A DNA stretch of 64,000 bases from Streptomyces nodosus (GCF_008704995.1 NZ_CP023747.1:6606001-6670000); one strand, 5' to 3'; positions 1-9,038 are shown, counted from the first letter of the stretch. Made by a program: numbers and translations. Notes: generated by a model from the sequence alone, not told the origin.

Positions 1-139
1 AGGGCATCCGCGGTCCCCAACGCTGACCCAAGACCGCCTTCCGGCCATCCGCGGGTGCACCAGAGCACCGTCTTTCAGCCCGTCTGTCCGATCAGACCGG
101 GCAGATCCTCTGAGCGGCCTACTGGCTGCTGGCTCTGCC

Positions 140-500
140 ACAGTGATGGTCAACGGCGCCGATGGGGCGGCAGGCCACCTGTGGCCCGGCTACGGCTACG
201 AGGCGTCGGTGCGTGGCTACAACGTCGTGGTGTTCGATGGGTCCGGCCAGCAGCGCATGCTGTTCGAGTGGGGCATCCCATTCCGGCCCGACTGGGAGCA
301 CGTCATCACGCCGGTCGTCGACGCGACACTGCGCCTGCCGGGCGTGGACCCGGAGCGACTCGCCCTCTTCGGCGTCAGCCAGGGAGGGTATTGGGTCCCA
401 CACGCCTTGGCGTTCGAGCACCGCTTCGCGGCCGCGGTCATCGACGACGGAGTGGTCGACGTGTCCGAAGCGTGGCACGCCATGCTGTCGCCCAAGCTGA
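140..500 (+). pseudogene. alpha/beta hydrolase internal fragment
   Basis: The frame reads as the middle of a prolyl-oligopeptidase-like alpha/beta hydrolase. It holds the nucleophile elbow GVSQGGYW (about residues 78-85 counted from a GTG at 143) and the conserved stretch around VVVFDGSGQQ. The N-terminal part before MVNGADG is absent. Homology ends near position 500, where the catalytic Asp/His half should follow, and the frame then runs into unrelated sequence up to 595. A working enzyme of this family needs about 350-400 residues, so this is a remnant. Its neighbours are also fragments, which fits a rearranged region. The family call is good; the exact subfamily is not. Confidence 0.6.
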
Positions 501-855
501 GGCCCTCGCCTTGCTCGGTTGTCGAGAAAGAGATTGGGCGCGGTCAACGAAGCGGCAACCCGGCGTGCGCCGGGAGGTCGGAGCGTGTGCTGTGAGTGGT
601 GCACCGTCTTCCGGCTGACCGCTTCACCATCGGGGCACCGGACCGTTGATGCCGCGGCAATGATGTGCCGGCCGGTGATGTGCGCGGCGCCGCCCGCAGT
701 AGTGAGACCGTCCTCCCCGCGACGGACCGCACGGGTCCGCCGCAGGGAGCATCACGCACCTGGCCACGGGCGCGGCCAGACCTCCGCATCGATGTCTCGG
801 TGGCTACCGGTGCCTTGAGGATGAGCGCCGGACGCGTCGGTGAAACGGCTCGTTC

Positions 856-1866
856 TCAAGCGACCGTGAGCACGAGCTTGCCTTGGATGTGCCCTCGGGA
901 GGCGCGTTCGTGCGCAGCTCGGGCATCCGCGAGCGGATACGTGCTGTCGATCGCGACACGAACCGTGCCCTTGTCGAGAAGGCGTCCCAGTTCCGCAAGC
1001 TGCGCGCCGCTCGAACGGACCTGAGTACCCGAGACTGTGACGCCCAGCCTCGCGGTCTCTTTCTCGTCGAACTCGCCGAAGAACACGGGGAACTGGGAGC
1101 CACCACGCTTGAGCGTATGCAGGAAGCGCCTGCTGTCGGGGCCACCGACCGTGTCGAGAACGAGGTCGACGTCGTGCACGGCTTCCTCGGGACGACTCTT
1201 GGTGTAGTCGATGAACTCGTCGGCCCCGAGCTCGCGCAGGAACGCCTCGTGCGCACCCGACGCCACCGCGATGACGCGGGCCCCCTTCCATTTCGCCAGC
1301 TGGAGTGCGAAGTGCCCCACGCCACCCGCGGCCCCGTTGATGAGCACGGTCACGTCGGTGTCGAGCGGCACCGGACGATGCTTCGCCGCCTGGAAGGGCG
1401 ACGAATGATCGTGTCCGAGCTCGATCAGGAACTGCCACGCCGTCAGCCCGGCCATGGGCGCCCCGGCGGCGTGCACGTGATCGACACCAGCCGGCTTGAG
1501 CGCGAGGTCCGCCGCAGGCGCGGCGACGTACTCGGCATATGCGGCGCCGTCGAAGCTTGGAAAACGAAGGAGGCCGAAGACCTCATCACCGACGGAGAAG
1601 CCGTCCACATCCGCGGCGACAGCCTCGATGACACCCGACAGGTCTGTCCCCGGAATCACAGGCAAGTCGAACTTCGGCCGGGTCTCCGGGGGCAGATTGG
1701 ACATCCCGTCACGCAGATACCAGTCGGGAGGATTGATTCCGACCGCGTGAACGCGAACAAGAACCTCGCCCGGCCCCGGCTCAGGAATCGGCACCACGTC
1801 GTAGCGCAGCACCTCAGGGCCTCCGTGCTCATGCAGCCGGATCGCCCTCATCGTGTCTGGCGGCAT
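856..1866 (-). CDS. NADP-dependent zinc-less alcohol dehydrogenase / quinone oxidoreductase
   Basis: This 336-residue MDR-superfamily oxidoreductase probably reduces quinones or enones with NADPH in the cytosol. The GroES-like N-terminal half (about residues 7-125) has GPGEVLVRVHAVGINPPDW. The Rossmann half carries GAAGGVG at residues 178-184 and the family ending GKLVLTVA. The structural and catalytic zinc cysteines of true alcohol dehydrogenases are absent. I chose the ATG at 1866 because AGGAG lies 7 nt upstream; a longer GTG-type reading into the operator region is unlikely. It is transcribed away from the TetR gene at 1976, and the 109-bp gap holds three matching palindromes. Control by that TetR is therefore likely. 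The substrate is unknown. Confidence 0.9.
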   Translation of the reverse strand: MPPDTMRAIRLHEHGGPEVLRYDVVPIPEPGPGEVLVRVHAVGINPPDWYLRDGMSNLPPETRPKFDLPVIPGTDLSGVIEAVAADVDGFSVGDEVFGLLRFPSFDGAAYAEYVAAPAADLALKPAGVDHVHAAGAPMAGLTAWQFLIELGHDHSSPFQAAKHRPVPLDTDVTVLINGAAGGVGHFALQLAKWKGARVIAVASGAHEAFLRELGADEFIDYTKSRPEEAVHDVDLVLDTVGGPDSRRFLHTLKRGGSQFPVFFGEFDEKETARLGVTVSGTQVRSSGAQLAELGRLLDKGTVRVAIDSTYPLADARAAHERASRGHIQGKLVLTVA

Positions 1867-1901
1867 CGTTTTCTCCTGCCCTGCGAGGGGATATGCTGAC
1901 C

Positions 1902-1956
1902 GGATCAGTGATCCACTTTTCCGGATCACTGATCCGAATATATGGACCACCGATCC
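1902..1956. promoter_or_regulatory. triple palindromic operator between oxidoreductase and TetR genes
   Basis: Two 13-bp palindromes with one central base, GGATCAGTGATCC (1902-1914) and GGATCACTGATCC (1923-1935), are followed by a degenerate third copy, GGACCACCGATCC (1944-1956), matching 11 of 13 positions. Their centres are exactly 21 bp apart, about two helical turns, so bound dimers would lie on one face of the DNA. The sites fill the intergenic region of the divergent pair and the last lies 20 bp from the TetR start codon. This is the expected layout for a self-regulated TetR operator. Binding by this TetR is inferred. Confidence 0.8.
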
Positions 1957-1975
1957 AGATAGTCAAGGGAGACAG

Positions 1976-2569
1976 ATGCGGGCCGACGCCAGGAAGAACC
2001 GTGACCACCTACTCGCCGTTGCAGGCACCGTCATCACCGAGCGAGGTGCCGAGGCGTCGATGCGCGACATCGCCCGGACGGCCGGCGTGGGGCTCGCCAC
2101 ACTGCTCCGCCACTTCCCAACGCGTGAGGCACTGTTCGAGGCCCTGCTTCGCTCGAGCTTCGACGAGCTGACAGCAACGGCGAGTGAGCTCGAAACGTCG
2201 AGCTCACCCGATGATGCACTGGTGTCGTGGCTGCGCGACTTCGTCGCTTGCGCGCACAACTATCGCGGCGTCGTGGCGTTGATGATGGCTGCCATCGGGG
2301 AGGAGCAGTCCGCACTTCATGCTTCGTGCGTCACGATGCGCGCGGCCGGCACCAGGCTTCTCGACCGTGCTCAAGCCGAGGGCATGGCGCGAACCGACAT
2401 CGACGGCACCGACCTGTTCGCACTGGCCGGATCACTGGCTTGGCTCGGAGATCAACCCTCGCTCGCGCCACGCCTCGATCACCTCTTCGGTGTTGTGGCG
2501 AGCGCGATTCTGTCGAGCGCAGAGAGCCACGATACCGAGAAAGAACGCCGCCCTCGGGTGCGTAGCTGA
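1976..2569 (+). CDS. TetR family transcriptional regulator
   Basis: A 197-residue regulator. The N-terminal helix-turn-helix includes SMRDIARTAGVGLATLLRHF (about residues 27-46), and the C-terminal ligand domain resembles the SbtR-like group, with a tryptophan-rich segment near residue 80. The start at 1976 is supported by the purine-rich AGGGAGA just upstream; the longer in-frame reading would translate the operator. It is divergent from the oxidoreductase at 856-1866 and most likely represses it and itself, lifting on binding of an enzyme substrate or related toxic compound. The ligand cannot be read from sequence. Confidence 0.9.
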   Translation: MRADARKNRDHLLAVAGTVITERGAEASMRDIARTAGVGLATLLRHFPTREALFEALLRSSFDELTATASELETSSSPDDALVSWLRDFVACAHNYRGVVALMMAAIGEEQSALHASCVTMRAAGTRLLDRAQAEGMARTDIDGTDLFALAGSLAWLGDQPSLAPRLDHLFGVVASAILSSAESHDTEKERRPRVRS

Positions 2570-2704
2570 CAGGGGCACCGGCATCGAGGTACGCCCCTGA
2601 GGCGCACGCCGCCGCCAATTCGCATACCGCCGCCGACGACAGGCAGCCCTGCCCGCCATCGGCGGCCTCATCCAGCTTCGGCATCCCTCGTACAGCGGCG
2701 CAGG

Positions 2705-2793
2705 CCGCCGAAGCGGCGGCTGCCCAGCTGGAGTAGCTGTTGAGCATCAAGACGACCACGGGCATGTCACCGCCGCCGATGGAGGCGACCAGG
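2705..2793 (-). pseudogene. pntB (NAD(P) transhydrogenase beta subunit) fragment
   Basis: The minus strand encodes VASIGGGDMPVVVLMLNSYS followed by SWAAA. This is the signature loop of the membrane beta subunit of the proton-translocating NAD(P) transhydrogenase, with the near-invariant GG-DMPVV--MLNSYSGWAA pattern. Only about 30 codons survive. Both edges pass directly into unrelated sequence, an integrase remnant at higher coordinates and non-coding sequence at lower ones. It has no start or stop of its own and is debris from a rearrangement. Confidence 0.55.
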
Positions 2794-3285
2794 GGCAGGC
2801 CGAGTGCCGGTGAGGAACGCCGCCGCACGCGCCGACGTCGCAGAGGCCGGCTCCGCGGCCTGCTTCACCGGGGCCAGCCAGGTCACGAAGCCCACCAAGG
2901 TCCCTACCGTGAGTGCGTTGAGCGGCAGTTGGGTTCCGGTACGCCGGGTGAGCCAGCCGTGGAACTCCTCCCACAGGACCCTGTCGCGGGCGTAGCCGTC
3001 CTGAGTCTTCTTCGGCCGGATCCGGCCCAGGTGCTTCTGGGCGCCCCGTTCCAGAGCGGTGAGGACGGCGGCCGCCGCCGGGTCGTACAGCGCGACCGCG
3101 CCGTTGGCTGCACCGTTCCCGATGCCGGCCTGCCCGGCACCGGCGATGTCCTGGACGCGCTCTACTGCTGGTGCCAGGCCCGCCTCAGCGTGAAGAACGT
3201 CGCCGGCCATCCCGCGGACGAGACGGACGTGCGGGAACGGCTGGCCGCCGTCCGGCATCACCAGTTGTTCTTCGTCGGGATGCAC
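2794..3285 (-). pseudogene. site-specific integrase, N-terminal (core-binding) remnant
   Basis: The minus-strand frame contains an SAM-like core-binding domain of a tyrosine integrase: KKTQDGYARDRVLWEEFHGW, then a conserved segment ending TLVGFVTWL. The reading stops being integrase-like just past this, where the pntB scrap begins. There is no catalytic domain. A second integrase remnant of another subtype starts on the opposite strand at about 3280, so the two broken recombinases lie back to back. Confidence 0.5.
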
Positions 3286-4587
3286 TACCGCAGAAGACCG
3301 ACCCCCTCGGCACGGAGGCGCGGAGTACGGCGGGGAGCCCCGCGCAAGCCGCTTACTGCACCGGCCTGGCGTCCGGATCCCGGCTGGCGGCAGCTACCTC
3401 TGTTCCCACAGATCCCCCGTGACTACAGCGGGCTCGCCCTGGCCGACGCCGACCTGGCCAGCCCGTGGCTGGCTTGGGCGAAGTACCTCGCACACCGGCT
3501 CGCCGAGGGGCGCGGCTGGGGACGCGATATCCGCTTCGCCGTCAACCGCGGCCTGGCCCTCGTCCTCACCGGCTACGTCGAGGGTGACGTTATCCGGCAC
3601 ACGGAGATCTTCGCCCCGCTGCGAGCCCTGGACCTGCCGGTCGGCCACACCGTCACGGTCCAGGAGGAGATGGGGATCTTCGAGGACGACAGCGAAACCT
3701 CCTTCGAACGCTGGATCGCAGAGAGGCTGAAGGGTCTCGCACCCGGCATCCGCTCGGAGGCCGAGCGCTGGACCCGCGTCCTGCGCGACGGCGGCCCCCG
3801 CAGCCTCCCGCGACGGGAAGGCACGGTCTGGCTCTACCTCAACCGAGTCCGCCCGGCTCTGCTGGAATGGTCGAACCCCTACGACCACCTGCGCGAAGTG
3901 ACCCGCGACGACGTCCTCACCTACACCAAGACACTGCACGGCCACCAGCGCCACGACCAACTCGTCGCCCTGCGCTCGCTGTTCGCCTGGGCCAAACGAA
4001 ACGGACTGATCTTCCGCAACCCCACCAGCCGGATCAAGGTCGGGCAATACGAGTACGCCGTGCTGCACCCGCTCGTCCCCGAGCAGGTCGACCGCTCCGT
4101 CGCAGCGGCCACCACCCCGGCGACGCGGCTCATCCTCGCCCTCGCGGCGGTTTACGCCGCCCGGGTCGCCCAGATCGCCAGCCTCATGCTTGACGACGTC
4201 GACCTCGGCAACCACCGGCTGGCCATCGCCGGACGCGCCCGCCCCCTCGACGATCTCACCGTGAAACTGCTGCTGGACTGGCTGGACCACCGACGCCGGC
4301 GATGGCCGAATACCGCGAACCTCCACCTGTTGATCAACAACCGGACCGCCAATACGACTGCCGAGCCAGCAACCACTGGATCGGTGTCGCGATGCGCGGA
4401 CAGGACGCGACCCTGGAACGGCTCCGTGTCGATCCGGCAGCTCGAAGAAGCACTGGTACGGGGACCTGATCCGCTGCATCTCGCCGAGGTCTTCGGACTC
4501 GACGAGAAGACCGCGATGCGCTAAGCGGACTCCGCACGGGCGCTGCTGGAGCAGGCCGCCGAACAAATGCCCAAGAGCCGGCAGTGA
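3280..4587 (+). pseudogene. Streptomyces-type site-specific integrase, decayed
   Basis: From about 3390 the frame matches a long integrase-like family common in Streptomyces (segments LASPWLAWAKYLAHRL, GGPRSLPRREGTVWLYLN, FRNPTSRIKVG, LILALAAVYAARVAQIASL, LDDVDLGNHRLAIAGR). Decay is visible. Around 4366 the reading shifts: the expected SNHWIGVAMRGQDATLERL sits in the next frame (from 4368). An extra C near 4428 restores the original frame at RQLEEALVRGPDPLHL. At 4522 a TAA replaces a probable tyrosine codon, after which the frame continues ADSARALLEQAAEQ to a natural TGA at 4587. The 5' part is also missing. It is non-functional as read. Confidence 0.65.
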
Positions 4588-4608
4588 CCTTCTGCCATTC
4601 TGCTTGCC

Positions 4609-5013
4609 ATGTCCGCACGAAATCGAAGACTGCCCCGGCACCGTGCCTGGCCCCTGACCACCACCGACATCAACGAGTGTCTCGGCCCTTACATGAGCCG
4701 CGTCACGGACCTGAGGTTCCTCACGGGGCATGACAGCGGGACCATCGTCCTGGGAGCAGAATGGATCGCTCCGAACCCCCGCAACTACGGCGGCGGCATC
4801 CACCCGGACATGGTCGGCTTCTGCATAGACGTCCACCCGGTCAATACCACTGAACGTGCTGCCACCCGCGCTGTTCTAAGGGCGCATGCCCTCCCACAAC
4901 TCCACGAATGGATCACGCAGGCGATCGCTGCCGACGAGACCTGGCAATTGACTCCTCACCAGCACTACTGGCGGCTCACAGACGGCCACCTCACGCACCG
5001 CGACGAAGCGTGA
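4609..5013 (+). CDS. hypothetical protein
   Basis: A 134-residue protein I do not recognise. It is soluble by composition, without signal peptide or membrane segment, and has a central run GGGIHPDMVGFCIDVHPVN and an aromatic C-terminal part (HQHYWRLTDGHLTHRDEA). Codon use is ordinary high-GC third-position use. It begins 21 bp after the natural end of the decayed integrase and may have travelled with that element. An imperfect stem-loop with ACTCACA/TGTGAGT arms lies just downstream (about 5037-5060) and could end the transcript. Confidence 0.6.
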   Translation: MSARNRRLPRHRAWPLTTTDINECLGPYMSRVTDLRFLTGHDSGTIVLGAEWIAPNPRNYGGGIHPDMVGFCIDVHPVNTTERAATRAVLRAHALPQLHEWITQAIAADETWQLTPHQHYWRLTDGHLTHRDEA

Positions 5014-5308
5014 ACCGAGCCCGGACAACGACGCACACTCACATCCTTCCCCGGGTGTGAGTAGTTTCGGTACAGGAAGTGCCGTTGAGATTGATCATGG
5101 TCCGGCGGGCGTGAGCCGAGGCGCGATAGGTGTCACCGAGGCAAGTTGGTTGCCACTTCGCGTCGGAGCCCGGCTGTGCCAGGGGCGCGGTTCTCGCAAC
5201 GCCAGGGCGGGCCAGTCACCTCGTACCGCATGATGTGCCGGGAGCTGATGGGAGACCGGACGCTGTTCCCGAAATCCAGCACGATGTCACGGCGTTCACC
5301 GCCGTCGG

Positions 5309-6157
5309 TCACAGAGCAGTGGCTGCGCGGATCAGCCCCGCGACCGCCGTTGAGCGGCTGTGTGGGGGCCAGGCGATGACCGTGGTGACGTGGGGGGCGT
5401 CGGGGACCGGTACGGCGGTGAGGTCCTCGCGCAGGCCGGTGAGGCCCGACTCCGGGACGACCGCGCAGGCGCGGCCGAGGGCGATGAGCTGGGTGAGTTG
5501 CGTGTGGTCGCGCACCTGCGGTCCGGGGCCGTCCGGGAAGGTGCCGTCAGGGCGAGGCCAGCGGGGGAGGGGCAGGTCGGGAAGGTCGGTGACCTCAGCG
5601 AGCCGCACGTGGGAGCGGGTGCTGAGAGGGTGGCCCGCCGGGAGGATCGCGACCTGACCCTCGCAGTGCAGGTCCTCGGTGTCGAAGCCGACCGTGTCGT
5701 CGAATGGCCGATGCAGCAGGGCTACGTCGGCCCGGCCGTCGTGCAGCAACCGTGCCTGCTCGCCCGGCCCGCAAAGCACGACGTCCACGGCGACGGCGCC
5801 GGGCTCGGCGGCATAGGCGTCGAGGAGTTTCGCCAGCAGTTCACCGGAGGCGCCCGCCTTCGCGGCCAGGACCACGGCGGGACGGCCGGTCGCGGCGAGG
5901 GCGGCCCGGCGGGTGCGCCGTTCGGCGGCCTCGACGGCGTCCAGCGCAGCCCGCGCCTCCCGCAGCAGCACCGCCCCTGCCGCGGTCAGGGAGACACCCC
6001 GACTGCCGCGCTCCAGCAGGAGGGTGCCCAGGCGCCGTTCGAGCCCGCTGATCGCCCGCGACAGCGGGGGTTGGGCGATCCCGAGCCGCTGCGCGGCCCG
6101 GCCGAAGTGCAGCTCTTCGGCGACCGCGATGAAGTACCGCAGCTCACGTGTCTCCAC
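5309..6157 (-). CDS. LysR family transcriptional regulator
   Basis: A 282-residue LysR-type regulator. The N-terminal winged helix is clear (ELRYFIAVAEELHFGRAAQR, then LGIAQPPLSRAISGLERRLG, about residues 4-43), followed by a substrate-binding domain. It starts at the ATG at 6157 and is transcribed away from an SDR gene at 6262. The 104-bp gap holds one perfect T-N11-A palindrome. By family behaviour it probably controls that SDR gene and itself with a small co-inducer. The C-terminus is slightly short for the family but ends normally. Confidence 0.92.
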   Translation of the reverse strand: METRELRYFIAVAEELHFGRAAQRLGIAQPPLSRAISGLERRLGTLLLERGSRGVSLTAAGAVLLREARAALDAVEAAERRTRRAALAATGRPAVVLAAKAGASGELLAKLLDAYAAEPGAVAVDVVLCGPGEQARLLHDGRADVALLHRPFDDTVGFDTEDLHCEGQVAILPAGHPLSTRSHVRLAEVTDLPDLPLPRWPRPDGTFPDGPGPQVRDHTQLTQLIALGRACAVVPESGLTGLREDLTAVPVPDAPHVTTVIAWPPHSRSTAVAGLIRAATAL

Positions 6158-6185
6158 CCCGCCAGCCTAACCGGGCCGACCAGGA

Positions 6186-6206
6186 GCGATACCCGGGCGG
6201 TATCGC
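6186..6206. promoter_or_regulatory. LysR-type T-N11-A operator
   Basis: A perfect 8-bp inverted repeat, GCGATACC and GGTATCGC with the 5-bp spacer CGGGC, lies midway between the divergent LysR and SDR starts. Its core obeys the classical LysR T-N11-A rule. It is the only strong dyad in the gap, so it is the best candidate for the recognition site of the LysR protein encoded at 5309-6157. Confidence 0.75.
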
Positions 6207-6261
6207 CGTCCACCCAGTCGGTCTTGGACGCCCTGCCCGGCGGGGGAGAAGCATCGATGTC

Positions 6262-7005
6262 ATGAGTGAGACGAACACTGTGAACCACCACAAGGTCGCG
6301 CTGGTGACCGGGGCCAACAAGGGTATCGGGTACGAGATCGCCGCCGGGCTCGGCGCCCTCGGCTGGTCCGTCGGAATCGGCGCGCGGAACGAGGAACGGC
6401 GCGAAGCCGCTGTAGATAAGCTGCGCGCGGTCGGAGTCGATGCGTTCGGCGTGCCGCTGGATGTGACCGACGACGCGAGCGTGACAGCGGCGGCTCGGCT
6501 GATGGAGGAGCGGGCCGGGCGGCTCGACGCGCTCGTCAACAATGCGGGGATCACCGGGGGCGGGCCGCAGCAGCCCACCACGGTCGACGTGAACCGGGTA
6601 CGGGCGGCCGTGGAGACCAACGTCATCGGCGTCATCCGCGTCACCAACGCCCTGCTGCCGCTGCTGCGCCGCTCGCCGTCACCGCGGATCGTGAACGTCT
6701 CCAGCAGCGTCGGCTCCCTCACGCTCCAGACCACGCCTGGCGCCGAGACCGGTCCCATCGCCGTCGCCTACGCTCCGTCGAAGACGTTTCTCAACGCCGT
6801 CACCGTGCAGTACGCCAAGGAACTGGCCGACACGCACATCCTGATCAACGCCGTCTGCCCCGGCTTCACGGCGACCGACCTCAATGGCTTCCGGGGAGTG
6901 CGCACCCCCCAGCAGGGGGCAGCCGCCGCGATCCGGCTGGCCACCGTGTCGGCCGACGGGCCGACGGGCCGCTTCTTCGACGACGAGGGAGAGGTGCCCT
7001 GGTGA
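6262..7005 (+). CDS. SDR family oxidoreductase
   Basis: A 247-residue classical short-chain dehydrogenase/reductase using NAD(P)H. It shows the cofactor motif TGANKGIG (residues 16-23), the structural NNAG (93-96), a serine cluster (147-149) and the catalytic pair in YAPSK (Tyr170, Lys174). Charged Arg42/Asn43 after the second strand suggests NADPH preference. The start ATG at 6262 follows a purine-rich stretch; a longer reading upstream would cross the operator. It ends with the common GRFFDDEGEVPW tail, so it is full length. It resembles carbonyl reductases; the substrate is unknown. Confidence 0.92.
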   Translation: MSETNTVNHHKVALVTGANKGIGYEIAAGLGALGWSVGIGARNEERREAAVDKLRAVGVDAFGVPLDVTDDASVTAAARLMEERAGRLDALVNNAGITGGGPQQPTTVDVNRVRAAVETNVIGVIRVTNALLPLLRRSPSPRIVNVSSSVGSLTLQTTPGAETGPIAVAYAPSKTFLNAVTVQYAKELADTHILINAVCPGFTATDLNGFRGVRTPQQGAAAAIRLATVSADGPTGRFFDDEGEVPW

Positions 7006-7109
7006 CGCGCTTCCGGTTCCCGCCGCCCCGGGGAGATGGCGCAAGCGCCCGGCCGTTGCGCTCCGCCGGCCGCGCAGGCGTGAGTGTGCGAGTGACCGTG
7101 AATGGCGCG

Positions 7110-7420
7110 CTGCGCCGCGGCCGTCCGGGCCCACCTCGACACCGTCGCCGACATGCTCGGCCGATAGTTACCCAAGGTCGGGGCCATACTCCTGGAAGCC
7201 AAGGAGGACTAGACCGCGTTCGCGGACTTCCCTGATCGGCACTGGAAGAAGATCCAGTCGACCAACCCCCTGGAGCGGATCAACCGCGAGATCAAGCGCC
7301 GGACCGACGTCGTTCGGAACTTCCCCATCCCCGACGCCCTCGAACGCCTCACCATCGCCGTGCTCGTCGAGATGCACGACGAGTGGATCGCCTTTTCCCG
7401 CCGCCACCTCCCCGAGGGGC
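7110..7420 (+). pseudogene. IS256-family transposase C-terminal remnant
   Basis: One frame runs through VRAHLDTVADMLGR, then stop (TAG 7165-7167), then PKVGAILLEAKED, a second stop (TAG 7213-7215), then WKKIQSTNPLERINREIKRR and MHDEWIAFSRRHLPE. The NPLERINREIKRRTDVV segment is diagnostic of the mutator/IS256 transposase C-terminus. Two in-frame stops and loss of the N-terminal two thirds make it inactive. A second scrap of the same domain lies at about 8960. Confidence 0.75.
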
Positions 7421-7662
7421 AGGGCTTCGGCGTAGTCGGCGGGCGTCCGTTTCATGACCGCTTGCGGTGAAGGGAGCGCGAACGGACGGTTCCTGTCTCG
7501 TGTCCATGGCGCCTCGGTGGCCTGCGCCTCCGCGCACCGTCGGGCGGAGCCAGCCGACGGTGCCGGGGGTGATCCCCTGCGTGGCTGAAGAGACAGGTGC
7601 AGATGCGGACGACGCTCGTGCGTGGGATGAGCGGCTGGGCTGGGCGTTCGGGCTGACGGCGG

Positions 7663-7878
7663 ATGATCCGGCTGCGAGGAGTGCGGCACGCGCTGGCCGT
7701 CGTCCTCGACCTGACCGCGTGCGCGGTGGGGACCGACAGCGCACCCCGCGCTATGGCGACCTGGCGCAACCTCGCGGTCGGCGCCCTGCGACTGAACGGC
7801 GCGAAGAACATCGCCTCCGGCCGTCGCCGCAATGCGCGTGACGCCCGCCGACCCTTCATGCTCCTCGGTCTCGCCTGA
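7663..7878 (+). pseudogene. internally deleted ISAs1-family transposase
   Basis: This 71-codon frame joins the two ends of an ISAs1-type transposase. RGVRHALAVVLDLTACAV is the N-terminal pattern, and it continues directly into the C-terminal pattern (GTDSAPRAMATWRNLAVGAL, NIASGRRRNARDARRPF, terminal LLGLA). The roughly 300 residues between them, including the DDE catalytic core, are gone. It is an internal-deletion derivative and cannot act on its own. Confidence 0.6.
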
Positions 7879-8107
7879 GCATGAAGTGGACGTCACTCGA
7901 CTACGCCGAAGCCCTGAGGGCGTCGCAGAACAACTTCAGGCTTTGATCTTGGTCAGACGGGCTGTCTCGCGAGGTCATCGAGCGGAACGGCGCTTTGACG
8001 TTTGTGAGTTGTTTTCCGACGGCTCCCTGGGCGGCTCAGGGGTCGACCGGGTCCGGCGCATGCGTTCTCGGCGTTCTCTCGGGCCGAGACCGAGAGGTAA
8101 CGCTGCC

Positions 8108-8716
8108 TCAGATGGTCGGGGTGTCGTCAACAATCGGCCTGTGAATCTCAACGACCGGCTTCCACCCCGCGGAGAACTCGATGAAGTCCGCACGGGTGGG
8201 GTAGGTGTCGCTCGCGCGACGGTCACGCTTGGGGCTGTCGCTCCCCTTGCGCCCCCGGGGAACCTGCTCCTCGAAGATGTCGACCTTCACGTCGGGAACC
8301 TCCTTGAGGCCCTGGCGCCAGATCTGCACGATGTCGGCGCCGAACGCCTGCCGGGCCGCAGCGTAAAGGGCCGTGAGGGCCCCCTTGTCCGCACCGGGGA
8401 CGAAAAGTGTCAGGTCCAGCACGACACCGGCGGACTGGAGGACCTCGATGGTCACCGAGCCGTTCTCGTCGGCCACGTAGATTCCGGCTTCATTCTCGCC
8501 GTCGGGAAGGCAGGAGACCTCTTCCTGGAATACGGTTCTCGCCGTGATCGGGCCGCCCTCGAAATCCTCACCGGACTTGGTCAGAAAAGCAGGGACATAG
8601 CAGTCGGGAAGCTTGAGTTCTGCCGTGTCGGCGGAAACAAAGAGCCTGTCCTTCACGCCGAGCTTCGTCACCTCTTCCAGCGAGAGGCGGCGAGCGGCGA
8701 TCTTCTCCGTGTTCAC
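8108..8716 (-). CDS. hypothetical protein
   Basis: A 202-residue protein of unknown function. The GTG at 8716 is preferred because AAGGGA precedes it at good distance; an upstream start would add 16 residues. The chain is acidic and soluble, with beta-rich stretches such as VTIEVLQSAGVVLDLTLFVP and a short basic loop (RGRKGSDSPKRDRR) near the C-terminus. There is no signal peptide. Flanking sequence is transposase debris, so it may be a survivor of an accessory island. I see no motif that fixes a role. Confidence 0.6.
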   Translation of the reverse strand: MNTEKIAARRLSLEEVTKLGVKDRLFVSADTAELKLPDCYVPAFLTKSGEDFEGGPITARTVFQEEVSCLPDGENEAGIYVADENGSVTIEVLQSAGVVLDLTLFVPGADKGALTALYAAARQAFGADIVQIWRQGLKEVPDVKVDIFEEQVPRGRKGSDSPKRDRRASDTYPTRADFIEFSAGWKPVVEIHRPIVDDTPTI

Positions 8717-8954
8717 GATTTCCCTTTCAGGTTGCACTGTCCCTCCGAACAAGGACGCTACCACGAAACCCTGAGGTCAACTGCCCAGTAATCTTTGGGT
8801 AAATGGCCTCGGATGACTTGCGCGGGAGGATACCGAAGCGAGTGCCACTCGGTCGGGAACACGCATCCGCCAGGTAGTGTCCCTCGTCATGCTGTTGGGG
8901 ATCAACTGGCGGTTGCATTTCGGTGCGTTGGGTAGCACGGAGGAACTAAAAGAG

Positions 8955-9038
8955 AGTTTACGGTAGATATCGCCCATATCCCCTTCGGGGAGGTGGCGGC
9001 GAGGTAAGGCGATCCATTCGTCGTGCATCTCGAAGAGC
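8955..9038 (-). pseudogene. IS256-family transposase scrap (second copy)
   Basis: Read on the minus strand this gives FEMHDEWIALPRRHLPEGDM, closely matching MHDEWIAFSRRHLPEG of the remnant at 7110-7420. Only about 25 codons remain. It lies in the opposite orientation to the first scrap, so the two relics bracket the ISAs1 remnant and the hypothetical gene at 8108-8716. Confidence 0.5.

Noticed and set aside
3394..4836. Long minus-strand frame opposite the decayed integrase
   Set aside because: The plus strand carries the family sequence, including its visible frameshifts.
5036..5061. Terminator after the hypothetical gene at 4609-5013
   Set aside because: Only a weak 7-bp imperfect stem, so it is mentioned in that gene's entry and not listed as a feature.
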